From Jimgerdemannia flammicorona (lineage: Eukaryota; Mucoromycota; Endogonomycetes; Endogonales; Endogonaceae): a DNA stretch of 23,095 nt. The notes beneath the pieces were generated by a model. That model ran no database searches, was not told the DNA's origin, and was given only the letters and a program-made list of their open reading frames with translations. Shown here piece by piece: positions 1-9,319 of the stretch. The stretch covers positions 1 through 23,095 of the forward strand of contig RBNI01001313.1 of assembly GCA_003990745.1 (NCBI GenBank). The letters run 5' to 3'. The position numbers and the translations under genes were made by a program. Numbering within the stretch: the stretch's first letter is position 1; every line of letters starts with the position of its first letter.

Positions 1-401
1 AAAAAATTAAAGAGTTAAAATATATATTAAATGAGTAAAAAAATATTTATATTTATATTTTATCTTTAAAAATTTATATAATAATAATAATAATAAAATA
101 AAATAAAATTCTATTTTAGATTAGCTAATTAGTATTATTATAATATCTAAATACTTAGTTTACTTGTAGATATAATTATTAATTAAAAATTAGAATATAA
201 AGTATAAGAAGCTGTTTAATTTATTCTGATTCAAAATATCCAAAGACTTGGTCATAATCTTTGAGAATAATTATTCTCATAATGAAAAATATATATTAAA
301 AAATCCTTATATAAAATTGCTTACACATAGTGATAAACTAAATATATGATCATTTACAGTAATTAGCTATAAGCTATTGCTTGAAAAGACCATTCTCAGA
401 T
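1..401. other. AT-rich intergenic region, no gene seen
   Basis: Strongly A+T-rich sequence beyond the stop codon of the minus-strand LRR gene, so it would hold that gene's 3' flank. It contains a short ATA/ATAA microsatellite around 78-105. I see no open frame, tRNA or repeat cassette here; the LRR cassettes stop abruptly at the terminal exon (402-472). Confidence 0.6.
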
Positions 402-3253
402 CTATACCAATATTTTGCACCATTTCAGAGACTTGCTTAGGGGGCCAATCACCTCGCTGCTGATGTTATTATCTGAAGATGAATGGTGGAAAAGTGAATA
501 TATACCATTTGCGAACTTCATTCATCACGCAGCTGCACACAATGCTTCACACAGCTCTGACATGCATACCTCTGAGATTTAGCTCGGTCAAGGTCGTGTT
601 CTGCTTCAGAGACTCAGCTAGAGCGCGTGCCCCCTCTTCGCCAATACGATTATCTTTAAAATAAATAGGGGATGAGCGAACACGCTCGGATTGTGAGCTT
701 CATTCAATCACGCAGCTTCGCACAGTTCTGACATACTGGAGAGAATCAGCTCGGTCAAGGTCGTGTTCTGCTTCAGAGACTGGGCTAGGGCGCGTGCCCC
801 CTCGTTGCCAATTCTATGGCCTTTAAAATGAACAGGGGATGAGCGAAGCACACAGATCGTGAACTTTATTCCATCCGTAGCTGCACACAATGCTTCACAT
901 AGTTCTGACATACCTCTGAGATTCAGCTTGGTCAAAGCCGTGTTCTGCATCAGAGACTCGGCTAGGGCGCGTGCCCCCTCGTGGCCAATACTATTACCTT
1001 AAAATGAATAGGAGATGAGCGAACATGCGCAGATCGCGAGCTTCATTCCATCATGCGGCTGCACACAATGTTTTACATAGTTCTGACATACTTTCGAGTT
1101 CCAGCTTGCTCAAGGTCGTGTTCAGGGGCTCGGCTAAGGCGCGTGCTCCCTCATCACCAATGATTGTCCCTTTAAAATAAACAGGGCGCACGGATAGTGA
1201 GCTTGATTCCATCACGTAGCTGCATACAATGCTTCACACAATTCTGACATATATACCTCTGAGATTCAGCTCGGTCAAGGTCGTACTCTGCTTCAGAGAC
1301 TTGGGCGGGTCGCTGTCAATACTATTATCTTTAAAATAGAACGAACACGCATAGATCGTAATCTTCATTCCATCACGCAGCTGCACGCAATACTTCACAC
1401 TGTTTTGACATACTGGAGAGAATCAACTCGGTCAAGGTCGCGTTCTGCTTCAGAGACTGAGCTAGGGCGCGTGCCCCCTCGTTGCCAATGCTATGACCTT
1501 GGGATGAGCGAACACGCACAGATCGTAAACTTTATTCCATCACGCAGCTGCACACAATGCTTCTCACATTTCTGACATACCTCCGAGATTCAACTTGGCC
1601 AAGGCCGTGTTCTGCTTCAGAGGCTCGGCTATGGCGCGTGCCCCCTCGTGGCCAAAGCTATTACCTTTAAAATGAACAGGAGATGAGCGAACATGCACAG
1701 ATCGCGAGCTTCATTCCATCACGCAGCTACACGCAATTCTTCACACAGTTCTGACATACAGAAGAGATTCAGCTCGGCCAAGGTCATGTTCTGCCTCAAA
1801 GACTCGGCTAGGGCGCGTGCTCCCTCGTCGCCAATGCCATTATCTTTAAAATGAACAGAGGATGAGCGAAACATGTACATGTTGTGAGCTTCATTCCATC
1901 ATGCAGCTGCACACAATGCTTCACATAGTTATGACATACTGTAGAGAAGCAGCTCAGTCAAGGTCGTGTTCTGTTTCAGAGACTCGGCTAGGGCGCGTGC
2001 CCCATCGTCACCAATGCTATCATCTTTAAAATGAACAGGGGATGAGCGAACACACATAGATCGTTAGCTTCATTCCATTGCGCAGCTGCACGCAAGCTTA
2101 ACACAGTTCTGACGTACCTCCGAGATTCAGCTTGGTCAAGATCGTGTTCTGCTGCAGAGACTCGGCTAGGGCGTGCGCCCCCTCGTGGCCAATGCTATTA
2201 CCTTTAAAATGAACACGGGATGAACGAACACGGACATATAGTAAGCTTCATTCCATCACACAGCTATACGCAATGCTTCACGCAGTTATGACATACTGGA
2301 GAGATTCAGCTCTGTCAAGGTCGTGTTCTGCTTCAGAGACTCGGCTAATGCATGTGCCCCCTCGTAACCAATACTATTACCTTTAAAATGAACAGGCGAT
2401 CCGCGAACATGCACAGTTCGTTAGCTTCTTCATTCCAACACGCAGCTGCACTCAATTATTCACACAGTTCTGACATACCTCCGAGATTCAGCTCGGTCAA
2501 GGTCATGTTCTGCTTCAGAGACTCGGCTAGGGCGCGTGCCCCCTCGTGACCAATGCTATTACCTTTAAAATGAATAGGGGATGAGCCAACATGCACAGAT
2601 CGTGAGCTTATTCCATCGCGCAGCTGAACACAATGCTTCACACAGTTCTGACATACTTTTGAGATTCAGCTCGGTCAAGGTCGTGTTCTGCTTTAGAGAC
2701 TCAGCTAATGCGCGTCCCCCCTCATAGCCAATTATATTACCTTTAAAATGAACAGGGGGTGTGCGAACACACACAGATTGTGAGTTTCATTCCATCATGC
2801 AACTGCGCACAATGCTTCACACAGTTCTGACATACTCTCGAGATTCAGCTCGGTCAAGGTCGTGTTCTGCTTCAGAGACTCGGCTAGGGCGCGTGTCAAC
2901 AGAATACCGATTTCATTTGCTGAATATAATGAGAGGATGTGAGCACACCCGGATCACAACTTGCTTCTATCCCATAGCTATAAGATAACGATTCACATAC
3001 CGCTGAGATCGAGCTTGGTGACGTTTGTGTTCTGCTTCAGAAATTCGATCAGAGTGCCCCTTTCTCTGTCGCTCGTGTACTTTCCTGAATATGGACAGGA
3101 ATTAGTTGATGAGCATAAAATGTGAATTTGATTTTCTGTAAAAAATAGTTTCGCAATATTCAGACATACCAGAGAGATTTAACTCATGCAAGACCGTTTT
3201 CTGTTTCAGGACCTTTACTAGGATACTGTCCACCTTGTTGTCAGTCAAGTTTT
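402..3253 (-). repeat. About 180-bp exon+intron cassette repeated 16 times
   Basis: The repeat unit is a whole LRR exon plus its intron, not just the exon. Start-to-start spacing is 162-182 bp. Introns are 81-98 bp and, in the central units, nearly as conserved as the exons: donor GTATGTCAGAACTGTGTGAA, a middle part around GAAGCTCACGATC, and an acceptor tail TTCATTTTAAAG. The two units nearest the kinase (3170-3253, 3001-3084) are the most diverged. Units 1414-1497 and 737-820 share the distinctive AQSLK and ending ELILS, each followed downstream by an LNLR unit, which suggests that blocks of several cassettes were also copied. Confidence 0.85.
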
Positions 3254-3513
3254 CTGTGGATGAATGAAGATATAGCAAATACAAACAGATCTTGAGTTTT
3301 ATTGTATGAATAGTAGCAAACAATTGTTCATATCCTATGACATACTGGTTGTAATCTGGTTTGTCCTGACGTTCTTCTCTAAACACAAATCAAGAATTAA
3401 TATGCATAAACCAACAGTTAGCTGTGGCATGTCAACAACGTCGAGATCTGCCAACGTTACCTTCAATGCTATCATAGCCTGGTTAATGCAACATAAATCA
3501 AGATCACAAAAGC
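402..3513 (-). CDS. Tandem array of single-LRR exons (NLR/ribonuclease-inhibitor type), 3' part of a spliced gene
   Basis: Exons in minus-strand order: 3513-3346 (168 bp), 3253-3170, 3084-3001, 2919-2836, 2740-2657, 2562-2479, 2380-2297, 2201-2118, 2023-1940, 1843-1760, 1664-1581, 1497-1414, 1328-1257 (72 bp), 1169-1092 (78 bp), 997-914, 820-737, 653-570 and terminal 472-402 ending in TAG. Unmarked exons are all exactly 84 bp. Each begins after AAG or CAG and ends at a donor that is nearly always GTATGT, in phase 1. Each encodes one 28-residue LRR of the form xNSIGxEGARALAESLKQ followed by NTTLTELNL plus one residue, the LRR_RI/NLRC type that forms horseshoe-shaped binding surfaces. The 168-bp first exon is only weakly LRR-like. 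The two short exons carry in-frame deletions of 12 and 6 nt. No frame is broken, so the array looks functional. An alternative own start is ATG at 3475, if this is a gene separate from the upstream kinase. Confidence 0.8.
3346..3513 (-). other. Linking exon between kinase and LRR array (predicted)
   Basis: This minus-strand stretch is open for 56 codons and bounded upstream by an in-frame TAA inside a CTAAC..CAG branch/acceptor sequence at about 3514-3527. It ends in phase 1 at a GTATGT donor, exactly the phase the LRR exons need. Its 168 bp equals two 84-bp units. The leucine spacing (LDVVDMPQLTVGLCILILDL) is LRR-like only loosely. It may be two decayed LRR units or a capping segment. Confidence 0.55.
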
Positions 3514-3569
3514 CTGCCAGTTAGCAAATATGAATATCATATACAATGATAGCTATATGACCTGTAATG

Positions 3570-4963
3570 CTACCGACCTCGATTTGATTGTTGCACGGGA
3601 GTGACAAGCGTCGATCGCGAGTGCTCTTCGGTGATTTGTTTGAGATTTGAATGTGAGTAAAATTTACTCCCAATGTTGTGTGTCCTCGATCCATCCACGA
3701 ATTCGAAGTCGCTGCTGTTGTTTGTAGATTCCAGCTCTTGCTGATGGATGGCCCGTCTTGCCTTGATGAATGACTGCATCTCGAGTGAAAATGGCATAGG
3801 TGTGATTGCAAGAGCTCCCAAAATATGATCTTCTATATTTGGTTGCAAGACGAAAGGAATGCCGACTAAACCAGCTGCACATTCTAACAATTGATTGTGA
3901 ACTTCAAGAGCACTAGGTCGCTGGTTAGGGTTGATGTGCCAGCAGCTTCGGATGATGTCGTTGAATGTTGTTGGTGCACCAGAGATTAACTCCTCTCGAA
4001 GGCCATCTGGATTGCTGGCGACGGCTGCCGATGCGTTGACTTGTGGTGGAACACCGACGATCAACTGCCATAACAGGGTTCCCAAACAGTAGATATCTGA
4101 TTTCTGTGTATATTCATCCGCCTTAAATATCTCTGGAGGGAAGTATGCCATTCGACCGTAGACACCTTTCTCGGAATTTGCATCTTCTACAGCTTGACTA
4201 AGGCCAACATCGATCAGGAGTGCGGTATGGGCCTTGTGGAATACTACGTTCCCTGGGTGGAGATCCTTGTGGCTGTATCCCATATTGTGGAGACTGGCTA
4301 AGCGGCTGGCAAGTTTTATGGCATATGTGAAAGCTGTATACCAATCACCATCTTGTTCGCATGGATGGTTTTCAAGAGTACCGATATCGGCAAATGGCAT
4401 AATCATCAGATACATTTTAGTTTCAGGGTGTTGCGTCACAGCGGGATACTTTTTGGTTTCAAGGAATTGTGATACAGCGACAATATCCATCGTAGGAGCA
4501 TTGTTGTTGATATTTCCACAGCGACTCAGATAGATATTCAACACTAACTGTATTTGTGGGATAAAAATATAGCAAGGTTATTGACAATTGGTATTGTGGG
4601 AAAAATATTTGATATATCACACCAACCGCAACTCACCTCTTCAACCATCGACGGTTTCAATTCTTTGGCAGCCACAGAGTATAATCTTGAGTTCACGTAA
4701 ACTTCTGACTGGTAAACTTTGGCAAAACCGCCTTCGGCAAGTTTTTTAAATCTACTGGGTCCACTGAAGACTTTGGGCGGAATCCAGGCAAGGTATGGCT
4801 CCAGCTGCGGGACTCCCAATTCGTTGAGGCAGGCACGGAGTTCTTCGCCGTGTTCGGAAAATTCTTTCTTCCAGGCCAAAATTTCAGTTTGGTGGGCTCT
4901 GTGCAGGTATTCGAATGGCTTGAGTCGGGCTAGTAGGCCCTGTTGACGAGTTGGGGCGGACAT
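3570..4963 (-). CDS. Tyrosine-kinase-like (TKL) cytoplasmic protein kinase, two exons
   Basis: Predicted Ser/Thr or dual-specificity kinase. Exon 1 is 4963-4637, intron 4636-4548 (GTGAGT..ACAG, 89 bp), and exon 2 begins at 4547. Visible kinase motifs: glycine loop LAEGGFAKVY (residues 75-84), VAAK lysine 100, catalytic HKDLHPGN (202-209, Asp204), Mg-binding DVG (222-224) in place of DFG, PPE (246-248) in place of APE, SDIYCLG (259-265) and the helix-I arginine (319). All catalytic residues are present, so it is probably active. No signal peptide or membrane segment is seen. Residues 1-70 contain no domain I recognise. Start ATG 4963 is preferred because the frame upstream has only a TTG. Read straight through, exon 2 stops at 3570. 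If the phase-1 donor GTAAAT at 3667 is used, the frame instead continues into the 3513-3346 exon and the LRR array, giving a 923-residue kinase-LRR fusion. Confidence 0.85.
4548..4636 (-). other. Spliceosomal intron 1 of the kinase gene
   Basis: Donor GTGAGT immediately follows the codons ATG GTT GAA GAG; acceptor AAATACAG precedes TTA GTG TTG. Removing the 89 bp joins the kinase N-lobe (Lys100) in frame with the rest of the domain. The intron is A+T-rich compared with the exons. Confidence 0.8.
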
Positions 4964-5467
4964 GGTTTTTGTAATAGTTGACCAGATGACCAGATGACCA
5001 GATGACAATGACGGGGATGTGTTGTATTAAACATCACATGACGATTTATCCGATCCATAAGGGCACGTGCTCCAAATCGACGATCGCCCTTGTAGACGAG
5101 ATACCTGAAACCGGCCGCGCTGAGAGGGACTTATATAGTATGGCCCACAATGACGGCGACAACTCCACAGACCCCTCCCCCTCGCGAGAATCTGACCACA
5201 ACGACCTCCTTCCCCATCGACCTCTTCGTCCCCTCCTCCTTCCACACATTCCCGAGCCCCGCTGATGTAACCATGGGTAGTCCCATTTTCGCATAACAAA
5301 ATCCTGATACCGTACATTTGAGTACCATTGAGTACATGTGTCATACATGTGTACACCTATTATGCCAGGTATGTGACGTGATTTTATGGTGCGCAAGCCT
5401 AGACAGCCACTTCGAAGACACGAACACAGACAGAGACCCTTGCCTTAACTCCGCCCCTAGGACATAG
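4964..5467. promoter_or_regulatory. Divergent intergenic region between kinase and the 5468 gene
   Basis: About 500 bp separates the starts of the minus-strand kinase and a plus-strand gene candidate, so it probably holds both promoters. A TATATAG stretch lies near 5134. Several open frames cross the C-rich part (5150-5260) on both strands but none looks like a conserved protein. Confidence 0.4.
4980..5006. repeat. 8-bp tandem repeat in the kinase 5' leader
   Basis: GACCAGAT is repeated perfectly three times followed by GAC, 17-43 bp upstream of the kinase start codon. It lies in the likely 5' UTR, where copy-number slippage would not change the protein. Confidence 0.8.
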
Positions 5468-6033
5468 TTGCTCCCGGTCTTCAGTCCGACACGCCCGTCG
5501 TGCTCCAATAGCCACAACCAGCACAACTGTTTCAATCCTGTATCAAGACGCGTCCTCGTGCATGCCTTCTCACATCCCGCAACACCTTTCCTTCCTCAGC
5601 TTGCAGCCTGGCGTAATCCGGCACGGACAGGCCCGCCGGTGACCTTGCATCGTCGCAAGTTCCCGTTCGGTGAAGACGCGCTGGAATTGCGGGAGGAGTT
5701 GGACAGAAGGGTTGCGCCGCCGCTGGATATCAATGGCGTTGATAACGACTTGTTTGAGGGGTGGTTATTATTCCGTGTGAGTATGAGACCGAGGTTTGTT
5801 GGAAAAGAACTGAGGGTAGGTTATGGTGAGATGCATGCGCGTAACTCGCTAAAAAAAAAAATACTTAACCCCAGTGCCTTTCTCCATTCTCCCCCCAGCC
5901 AACCATCCCCTTCACCTACGATTACATCCACTGCGAGGCCATCAGTACGGAATTCCCTCTTCCAGAGCCTCCTTTGCGGAGGAGATTGCTATCTCAGGTA
6001 TGGGAGGGAGGTACATGTACCGTGCGGGGGTCG
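5468..6033 (+). CDS. Hypothetical protein, two exons, possibly 3'-truncated
   Basis: Exon 1 (start about 5468 to 5815) and exon 2 (5899-6033) are joined across an 83-bp intron with donor GTAGGT and acceptor CCCCCCAG. The join preserves the frame: ..RPRFVGKELR then PTIPFTYDYIHCEA... Both sides look protein-like, with charged and hydrophobic residues mixed (KFPFGEDALELREELDRR, FPLPEPPLRRRLLSQ). The first ~50 residues are basic and Ser/Pro-rich and could be a transit peptide or untranslated leader. Exon 2 can end at CAG/GTATGG (5997) or at TCG/GTAAGT (6033). I find no convincing next exon, so the gene may be broken off by the repeat-rich DNA downstream. I do not recognise the family. Confidence 0.45.
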
Positions 6034-6983
6034 GTAAGTTTGAGGTATAGGAGAGAGTATATTTTTATTATGTTTATTTATGTATTGAGGCTTTTTGGGA
6101 GGTTGTATTTTTGGTATTTTGGTAGGTTTCCATATTGCTTGAAAAATCACGTCTGTACATGAATTCTTAGTGGTCAGCGTTAAGGACAGAAAACGCAAAG
6201 AAAAAAAGAAAAAAAAATACAAATGGCGGAAATGAAAAAAGAAGAAATGCAATTGGAAAAGATCAAAATGGTGGAAAAGGTCAATATTGTAGAAATGGCC
6301 CAAATGACAACTGACTTAATTTTGGAGATCTGGTGGATTGCTGTGTGTATGACCGGCCGAAAATGATGCAACTGCTCACCATGCCCTTTTTCCCACGTAA
6401 GCGCCCGCACGTGTTCGGTTGACACCTTCGTTCGTGTATTTACCTACGTTGACGGTGGCGCACCACAGTTTGGCCTGTATATCCATATGGTGTTTTTAAC
6501 TGTTGGATTCTTGGCCTGTTGGTGTTTCCGCCAGGGTTCGTCGCATTTGCCCGGCCGCACTCTAGAGCTTACGTGTTGTTCTTACGCGCTCATTCTGCAT
6601 TTCGTTTTCTGTTCAAATACCCAAACCGAATTCTTGTTTGAATTGCAACTTTTAGTCACAATTCTAGATCTCAATTTCTTGGTAAAAGCTGGAACATTTT
6701 CAACCGCGCTTTTCCATTGTACAAATTCTGTTGTGTTGTTTTCCAACTCCTATATTAAAACAATCACCTAATTTTCCTCATGGCCGATAGTCGTACCCGA
6801 TCTTGGAACCCCTAGAAGCTAACTGATGTGCCCCTTTAGCAAAGGCGAATTCACATGCAGCCCCTTAGAATAGTGGACACGCACATTTTCCCACAAAAAA
6901 ATATAGGTTGCGATACCCCGTGTAAATGGGAATATAATTTTTTTAGTGCTTCGAACGAGAGGAATTTATCCTCTTTCGATCTC
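6034..6983. other. Intergenic stretch with a small Met/Glu/Lys-rich open frame
   Basis: Nothing recognisable apart from A-rich tracts. A 47-codon plus-strand frame (6223-6366) starts MAEMKKEEMQLEKIKMVEKV and could form a coiled coil, but it follows an oligo-A tract and its composition alone could explain it. The minus strand gives only Phe-rich shadow frames. An open plus frame at 6487-6771 is hydrophobic but matches nothing I know. Confidence 0.3.
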
Positions 6984-7104
6984 CGGACGACGATTTTGTC
7001 AGAACAGTCAGAACGACGATTTTTGGTGGAACTTCTGAACGACAATTTTTGGCAGAACTGATTGAGCGACGGTTTTTGGCGGAACGGACTGAGCGACGAT
7101 TTTA
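6984..7104 (+). repeat. 26-27-bp minisatellite, about 4.5 copies
   Basis: Copies begin at about 6984, 7010, 7036, 7063 and 7090, with a core GA(A/G)CGACGATTTTTGG followed by a variable (T/C)(G/A)GAAC segment. It is distinct from the larger minisatellite family further right. Confidence 0.75.
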
Positions 7105-7639
7105 TTTAATTAATTGATTATTTATTTATTTATTATAATATATTTCATTTTATTTTGGCGTAGTCAAGAATATAACAAACATTATTTGGAATAAAAAATT
7201 ATTGACAAAACCGATGAATTTGGAAGAATGGCGATTATTTCCAAAACTGCTATTATGAACGACTTTGAAGAAGCAACCGAAAAGAAGGATGCGAAATGCC
7301 ACGCGCAAATTTACATCAACGACAAGTTGATCTGAATAAAGAGTCAGATCGACTGTCATTCTTGATACCATTACAGAACTTTCCAAGAAGCCGTGTTCGC
7401 GGAAAAAAAAAAAATTGATAGCCATCAGAGCTAAGGAAAACACCTCCCACATTCCCGAATGCCTTCGTGACGTCCAAACCTTTGACCCCTTGTGCAAAGA
7501 AAAATCCACTTCTGTTTGGTGTTTGAAGAAAAAAAAAAAAAAATCAGTATATCAGGGAAAGCTGTAATTTTTCATTGAGCCAACTCGGTATTCGTGGCAA
7601 AAATCAATAGAGATTTAGAGTAGAGTACCCCCTATAATT
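7105..7639. other. Non-coding, A/T-rich spacer with two oligo-A tracts
   Basis: No gene is supported. Oligo-A tracts lie near 7405 and 7530. A 35-codon plus frame at 7228-7335 (MAIISKTAIMNDFEEATEKK..) is protein-like in composition but too short to support, and a 119-codon minus frame over it looks like its shadow. Confidence 0.4.
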
Positions 7640-8045
7640 CTGCTGTCCGTCTTTCTAACGCAGTCCGTCATCGTTCTGTGATTCATTGTGTAAATTGTTA
7701 TTTGTTACTCGGTTAACATTTAGTCAGCGCCATCCTGCAGTCCATAATAATTTTGCAGTCCATCATTTTTTTTTAGTTTATTGTCTATTGTCGTTTTGTG
7801 GTCAATTATTTTTCTAGGTTTAATTGCCATTCTGTAATCCATGGCCCGCTCTGTGGTCCAATGATCATCTACCCATCATCGCGTCTAACATTTTGTATTG
7901 TTGTCATTTTACAGTCTGTTATTGTCCCACAGTTCGTTGTTGTTCTACCGTCTGTGGTCATTTGGTTCATCGTTGTTCCATCGTCCATCATCATACTGCA
8001 GCCCATCATCATAATGCGGTCCATCGTCATTTTGCGATATTGTTC
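7640..8045 (+). repeat. Degenerate GTCC(A/G)TCATC/TTCTG-rich minisatellite
   Basis: Loose tandem units of about 20-25 bp built from CAGTCCATCAT, TTCTG and GTCCATCGTC. It resembles the CGCTTAGTCGTC minisatellites at 9320 and 15250 but is more diverged and lacks the CTTAG core. Open frames here on both strands are low-complexity artefacts. Confidence 0.55.
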
Positions 8046-8152
8046 CGACACGGGACAAATTCAGCAGTGACACTCCTATCAATAATCACATGTTTAAGTA
8101 TGATCGTGATGATCAGTAATTAACTTAGAACATGATCTGAAACATTGTTTCA

Positions 8153-8260
8153 GTTCCAGCGTGCGGGTAACGCAACGACGTTCGGGGCCATATTCACGGA
8201 AAATATGCACAGCATGAAGCAAAGGATTGAGGTATCCCTCTGAATAAGCAGCGCATTATC
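8153..8260 (+). repeat. Left copy of the outer inverted pair
   Basis: Inverted match to 18832-18960, including an almost exact block CGGGGCCATATTCACGGAAA continuing through ATATGCACAGCATGAA. In this orientation both copies read the same frame, GAIFTENMHSMKQ, ending at a TGA (8241-8243) followed by identical ATAAGCAGCGCATTATC. The left copy lacks about 24 bp next to TTCCAGCGTGCG. It may be a duplicated gene fragment. Confidence 0.8.
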
Positions 8261-8664
8261 GGCTAGAGAATATTAGTGTAATAAAGCTAATCGCTTTTCA
8301 ACGTGCACCGTGAGCATAATGTTTAAAATACGCAGCATTCTGTATGAAAGAAATCCTTATTGACGAGTCTTAGTCCGTCCAACCCTGGCCATGCTCTTGG
8401 CGGGGACAAAGCTACAGAAAAAACACACTTTCGGCGTTGCATGGCTTACTGGACAGCACGGACAGTGTTGATTTTGTTATACATCACGAAAATTTTTTGG
8501 CATGCTCGCCTTATATATTCTGGTTCTGTGACCTTCTTGGATTGTAATTATAAGCCGCTGCCTTGGTCATGAGGTTCCTGTGAGGTTCTACACTAATAAA
8601 AAGAGCGGTCTGTAGTAACGCGTTTGCTAAGGAATTCACCCAGATTTAACGGACCCAAGGGCCG

Positions 8665-8672
8665 TCACGTGA
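8665..8672. promoter_or_regulatory. TCACGTGA palindrome (four arms)
   Basis: The exact 8-mer TCACGTGA occurs once at the equivalent place in each arm: 8665-8672, 12206-12213, 14510-14517 and 14936-14943. It lies about 260-290 bp from the hairpin in three arms, and about 500 bp in the fourth, which carries an insertion. It contains an E-box (CACGTG), the type of site bound by bHLH factors, but may equally be a structural element motif. Confidence 0.55.
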
Positions 8673-8932
8673 CATACTGGCCACGCGACATATAATTTTC
8701 GCGCCACACTACTCTTTCCTTCATCTCCCCAAACCCACACTCTACACCCTGCTCCCCCCCCACTGCCACATGGTTACCCTACTGCACAATCTTGCTGCAA
8801 TGACGAACGACCAAATCGCTCTGTGAATAGCCCTTAGAATATTGCAGTGGTGGGTCTTCGCATCTTGGGAAGTCATTTAGGAAATATTTCGCTGTGTTTT
8901 GGTCTTGCGGTTACTCAGAAAATAGTTTTGTG

Positions 8933-8947
8933 GTGGCTAGAAGCCAC
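8933..8947. repeat. Conserved hairpin, element 1 left arm
   Basis: GTGGCT-AGA-AGCCAC forms a 6-bp stem with a 3-nt loop at the edge of the minisatellite. The same structure sits at the same place in the other three arms. Confidence 0.75.
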
Positions 8948-9319
8948 TTCGTTATCATTGTCATTCTGCACTTAGTCGTTGTCATCTGGCTCGAAATTCC
9001 TGAAACTTTTAATGATATTATTTATTTCACATAATTATGTTTCTCTGGTAGCCCTCCACTCAAGTTTGTGTATGTGAACAGTCAAAGAATTTTGGATAGG
9101 TAGGTGGTCTTTTTTTCCTTTTTTTTTTTTTTTTTTTTTTTTTTGAAGGGGTGGGAGGAGGAGCACGAGCGTAGAGCAGGACAAAAAGACAAAGGAAAGG
9201 GAGAAGGGACTGAGTGACATCTATGATTAGAATAATATCGGCTAAATGACGTGAGGGGATTGGGATTGGGATACCTCTCGAACAGTGAGACAAAGTCGTC
9301 GAAACTGATTCTGCACATC

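Noticed and set aside
708..950. Stand-alone 61-94-codon minus frames in the LRR region as separate small genes
   Set aside because: They are LRR exons read through their introns; the repeated GTATGT donors and AAG acceptors at fixed places explain them better.
5027..5396. Overlapping minus frames upstream of the kinase
   Set aside because: They lie in the intergenic, C-rich sequence in three competing frames without recognisable features.
6180..6425. Phe-rich minus-strand frames
   Set aside because: They are the complement of an A/G-rich stretch and show no conserved sequence.
7869..8123. Long overlapping open frames in the repeat at 7640-8045
   Set aside because: Low-complexity tandem repeats without stops give open frames on both strands; residues are only H/R/S/V/I/M/T-rich and differ with each frame.
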